Origin: G963667915 sp965197385
GTDB taxonomy: Bacteria; Acidobacteriota; Vicinamibacteria; Vicinamibacterales; UBA823
Assembly (NCBI GenBank): GCA_965197385.1
Contig: CBDANA010000005.1
Location: 62,001-126,000 of the forward strand
Direction of reading: 5' to 3'
DNA: 64,000 nucleotides
A program made the position numbers and the translations under genes. The notes under the pieces are model-generated. The model was not told the origin of the DNA. It was given only the letters and a program-made list of their open reading frames with translations, and searched no databases. Shown here piece after piece: positions 61,965-64,000 of this stretch (positions within the stretch are counted from its first letter, which is position 1; the number at the start of each line of letters is the position of its first letter).

Positions 61965-62564
61965 TCAGTCCCGCAGCTCCCTACCCCCCAGCCGATTGTC
62001 CATGACGAACCGGTCCTTGGCGGGCATCTCGACTTCCGGCAGGGTGTCGGCGTTCATTACGGCGTCTTCCGCGATGATGTCGTTCAGGTAGAGCAGATAG
62101 GCGGTGAGGCTGTAGACCTCGTTCGGGTCGAGGGTGCCGGGCATGTCGAACGGCATCGCGCGGAAGGTGTAGTCGTACAGCGTCGGGGCGAACGGCCAGT
62201 AGTTGCCGATCGTTCTCACCAGCGAAGGCTCGTTGCCGAACGGAAACCCTTCGCGCGGCTCCCGCTCGACGAGCTGATCGAACGGCTGGCCCTCGCCGTT
62301 CGGGCCATGGCAGATCTCGCACTGCTCGACGTAGACCTCCCGGCCCTGCTCGGCGGTGCCGCCGCCTGCCGGCAGACCGTGGCCGTCCGGCGTGACGTCG
62401 ATATCCCAGGCCGCTATCTCCGACTGGGTGGCCGGCCGGCCGAAGCCGAATCGATCAGGCTGTTGACGCTGTTCAGCTTGAATCGGAACTGACAGGAGTG
62501 CAGCAGCGACGATCGCCGCCGCCGCGCACACGCCGAACCAGCAATACGTTCTATCCGTCTGCAT
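61965..62564 (-). CDS. SoxD-like monoheme cytochrome c
   Basis: A 199-residue exported protein with one heme site (VEQCEICHGPNGEGQPFDQL), the axial Met region FRAMPFDMPGTLDPNEVYSL and TAYLLYLNDIIAED, the typical SoxD/sulfite-dehydrogenase cytochrome ending. The signal peptide follows the ATG (AAAAIVAAALLSVPIQA). It lies 79 nt downstream of the SoxC-like gene on the same strand and should accept its electrons. SoxD is often diheme; only one heme is seen here. Confidence 0.88.
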   Translation of the reverse strand: MQTDRTYCWFGVCAAAAIVAAALLSVPIQAEQRQQPDRFGFGRPATQSEIAAWDIDVTPDGHGLPAGGGTAEQGREVYVEQCEICHGPNGEGQPFDQLVEREPREGFPFGNEPSLVRTIGNYWPFAPTLYDYTFRAMPFDMPGTLDPNEVYSLTAYLLYLNDIIAEDAVMNADTLPEVEMPAKDRFVMDNRLGGRELRD

Positions 62565-62643
62565 CTATACAGTACAAGCTTGCGGCGCGTCGTCGTGAGT
62601 GACGGCTTCTGACTCCTAACTCCAAACTCCTGCCTTCTCTTTT

Positions 62644-63894
62644 CTACGCATCCACCGTGAACACCGTCGATCCGTCCTGGCGCACACGGCAGCCGCGGAT
62701 GTGGTTGTGGTGATACCGCGTGCCGATGCCGCGCACGGCGATCAGTTCGTCCAGCGTCGGCTGGACGTAGCCGGTCTCGTCGGTCGCGCGGCTCAGAATG
62801 ACCGTTTCGTCACCCTGCCAGTCGAATGCCGCGCTGAACCGTGTGTGGCAGATCGGCAGGACCGAGCCCTGCAGCTCGGCATCCTGCCAGGTCTGGCCGC
62901 CGTCGGTCGTGATCTCAACGCGCGTGATTTTGCCGCGGCCGCTCCAGGCTAGCCCGGAGATCTCCCACCAGCCGCGCTCGGACAACGTGTCGGGGTAGGC
63001 CGGAAAGGTGATGATCGACTTCGAGTCCATCGTGAAGCTGAACTGACGCGCGGTGCCGTCCGGCAGCGGGTCGGTGTACTTGGACGTTTCCTCGCGCGTC
63101 ATGAAGGCCTCGTCGCCCACCTCGATGCGACGGATCCACTTGACGCTGGCGCTGCCTTCCCAGCCCGGCAGGAAGAGGCGCACCGGATATCCCTGCTCCG
63201 GCCGCAGGGCTTCGCCGTTCTGGCCGTAGGCGATCAGCGCGTCGTCCATCACCTTGGCCATCGGGATGCTTCGCGTCATGACAGCCGCGTCGGCCCCTTC
63301 CGCCAGGATCCACGTGGCGTCGGCGTGCGCGCCGACCTCCCGCATGAGCGTCGCCAGCGGCACACCGATCCATTCGCTGGTACTCGTCAGGCCGTCGACC
63401 TGCTGAGGCGTGCGATCCTCGGTCGTGCGGTCACTGTACGAGCTACGGCCGTTGCCGGAGCACTCCATGAAATGGATCGCCGAGCGTGAGGGGAACCGCT
63501 TCAGATCAGCCACCGTGAACATCGTCGGTCGATCCACCATGCCGTGGATGAGCAGCGTGTGCCGCTGGGGATCGATCTCCGGGATGCCGCCATGATGCCG
63601 CTCGTAGTGCAGGTCGGACGGCGTGATGATGCCGTCGAGATCCTGGTGCGGCGTGGAGGAGGCGGTCCGCCGCGGGCCGCGGGACAACCGCCTAGGCTGC
63701 TCGAACGGTGACCGCGTGCCGAGGTCGCTGGCGCCGCGCCCCTGGACCTTCGTCGGGTCGTTGGGCACCGTCGGTCGCTGTTGCTGCTTGGCTTGCGCCT
63801 TGCCGAACGGCATGGCGGCCGTACCCAGGACACCAGCTGTGCCGGCCAGCATGGCGCGGCGGCTGATTCCGATGCGGGTTGTCTGCTTGGGCAC
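62644..63894 (-). CDS. soxC: SoxC-like sulfite dehydrogenase, molybdopterin subunit, Tat-exported
   Basis: A 416-residue protein. GTG 63894 is chosen because GAGGAG lies 6 nt upstream; the frame is open to 63939. The Tat signal is ISRRAMLAGTAGVLGTAAM. Sulfite-oxidase fold: HTLLIHGMVDRPTMFTVADL, SAIHFMECSGNGRSSYSD with the Mo-binding Cys, GVPLATLMREVG, YPVRLFLPGWEGSASVKWIR, and the dimerisation domain (KITRVEITTDGGQTWQDAEL). It oxidises sulfite or sulfane sulfur. With the cytochrome downstream it forms a SoxCD/SorAB-like pair; other sox genes are not in the window. Confidence 0.9.
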   Translation of the reverse strand: MPKQTTRIGISRRAMLAGTAGVLGTAAMPFGKAQAKQQQRPTVPNDPTKVQGRGASDLGTRSPFEQPRRLSRGPRRTASSTPHQDLDGIITPSDLHYERHHGGIPEIDPQRHTLLIHGMVDRPTMFTVADLKRFPSRSAIHFMECSGNGRSSYSDRTTEDRTPQQVDGLTSTSEWIGVPLATLMREVGAHADATWILAEGADAAVMTRSIPMAKVMDDALIAYGQNGEALRPEQGYPVRLFLPGWEGSASVKWIRRIEVGDEAFMTREETSKYTDPLPDGTARQFSFTMDSKSIITFPAYPDTLSERGWWEISGLAWSGRGKITRVEITTDGGQTWQDAELQGSVLPICHTRFSAAFDWQGDETVILSRATDETGYVQPTLDELIAVRGIGTRYHHNHIRGCRVRQDGSTVFTVDA

Positions 63895-64000
63895 TAACGC
63901 CTCCTCAAACTCGAAGAACTCGAATGTGGGTGAGTTCACGCGGCACGCATACCGCAGCCTACGAATATAGCACGGGCGGGGTGCGCCACAGGAAAGGACC

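Overview
The window is high-GC bacterial DNA. Its gene content (Tat-exported cofactor enzymes, several PQQ dehydrogenases with c-type hemes, a protein kinase fused to a beta-propeller, DUF5916 and DUF4159 proteins, LVIVD and NHL proteins, a MacB/ADOP-type permease remnant) resembles environmental Acidobacteriota, perhaps the Vicinamibacteria lineage. That placement is inferred from gene content only; no rRNA or tRNA gene was recognised.

Layout. 1-16200: a partial Tat aminotransferase, an NHL protein, a DUF3179 gene with an in-frame UGA, a PafA-like phosphatase, a frameshifted FAH-family lipoprotein, DUF4159, a kinase-propeller, an LVIVD/hypothetical/multicopper-oxidase operon, a glycosyltransferase-methyltransferase fusion, and a macro-domain gene cut by an IS5-like element. 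16200-35250: periplasmic redox enzymes (three PQQ dehydrogenases, a diheme cytochrome c, a DUF5916 barrel, a molybdo-hydroxylase, a decayed GH116 glucosidase, CHRD, an exported flavodoxin) with gene remnants between them. 35300-45100: two Tat FMN hydroxyacid oxidases, then a compact operon of zinc alcohol dehydrogenase, molybdo-hydroxylase L/G/M/S and a benzoate-CoA-ligase-like enzyme. 45100-50060: gamma-glutamyltransferase, arylsulfotransferase-like protein, and two proteins with TatA-like N-termini (DoxX and M48). 50200-58200: an accessory region with an orphan DNA methyltransferase, two IS1380 copies, a mercury-type operon, pdxH and a broken integrase. 58200-64000: a DUF4143 ATPase, truncated genes, a sigma/anti-sigma pair and a SoxCD-like sulfite dehydrogenase pair.

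The most notable observation is in the mer-type operon on the minus strand (merR, thioredoxin-like gene, merP-like, merT, and a merA-like fragment beyond an inserted IS). The merP-like gene has UGA in place of the first Cys of its GMTCxxC metal motif. A 6-bp hairpin with loop CGUGC starts 11 nt after the UGA, in the geometry of a bacterial SECIS. A second UGA, at the expected Cys of a DUF3179 protein 52 kb away, is followed by a similar hairpin with loop CGUGU. Together they suggest a selenocysteine-using organism with a seleno-MerP.

Caution: several conserved genes carry single-base frameshifts that would be repaired by lengthening a G or C run by one base. This looks like sequencing or assembly error, so each lesion needs read-level checking. 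Other genes, such as the GH116 enzyme and several fragments, carry stops, duplications or truncations that look like real decay.
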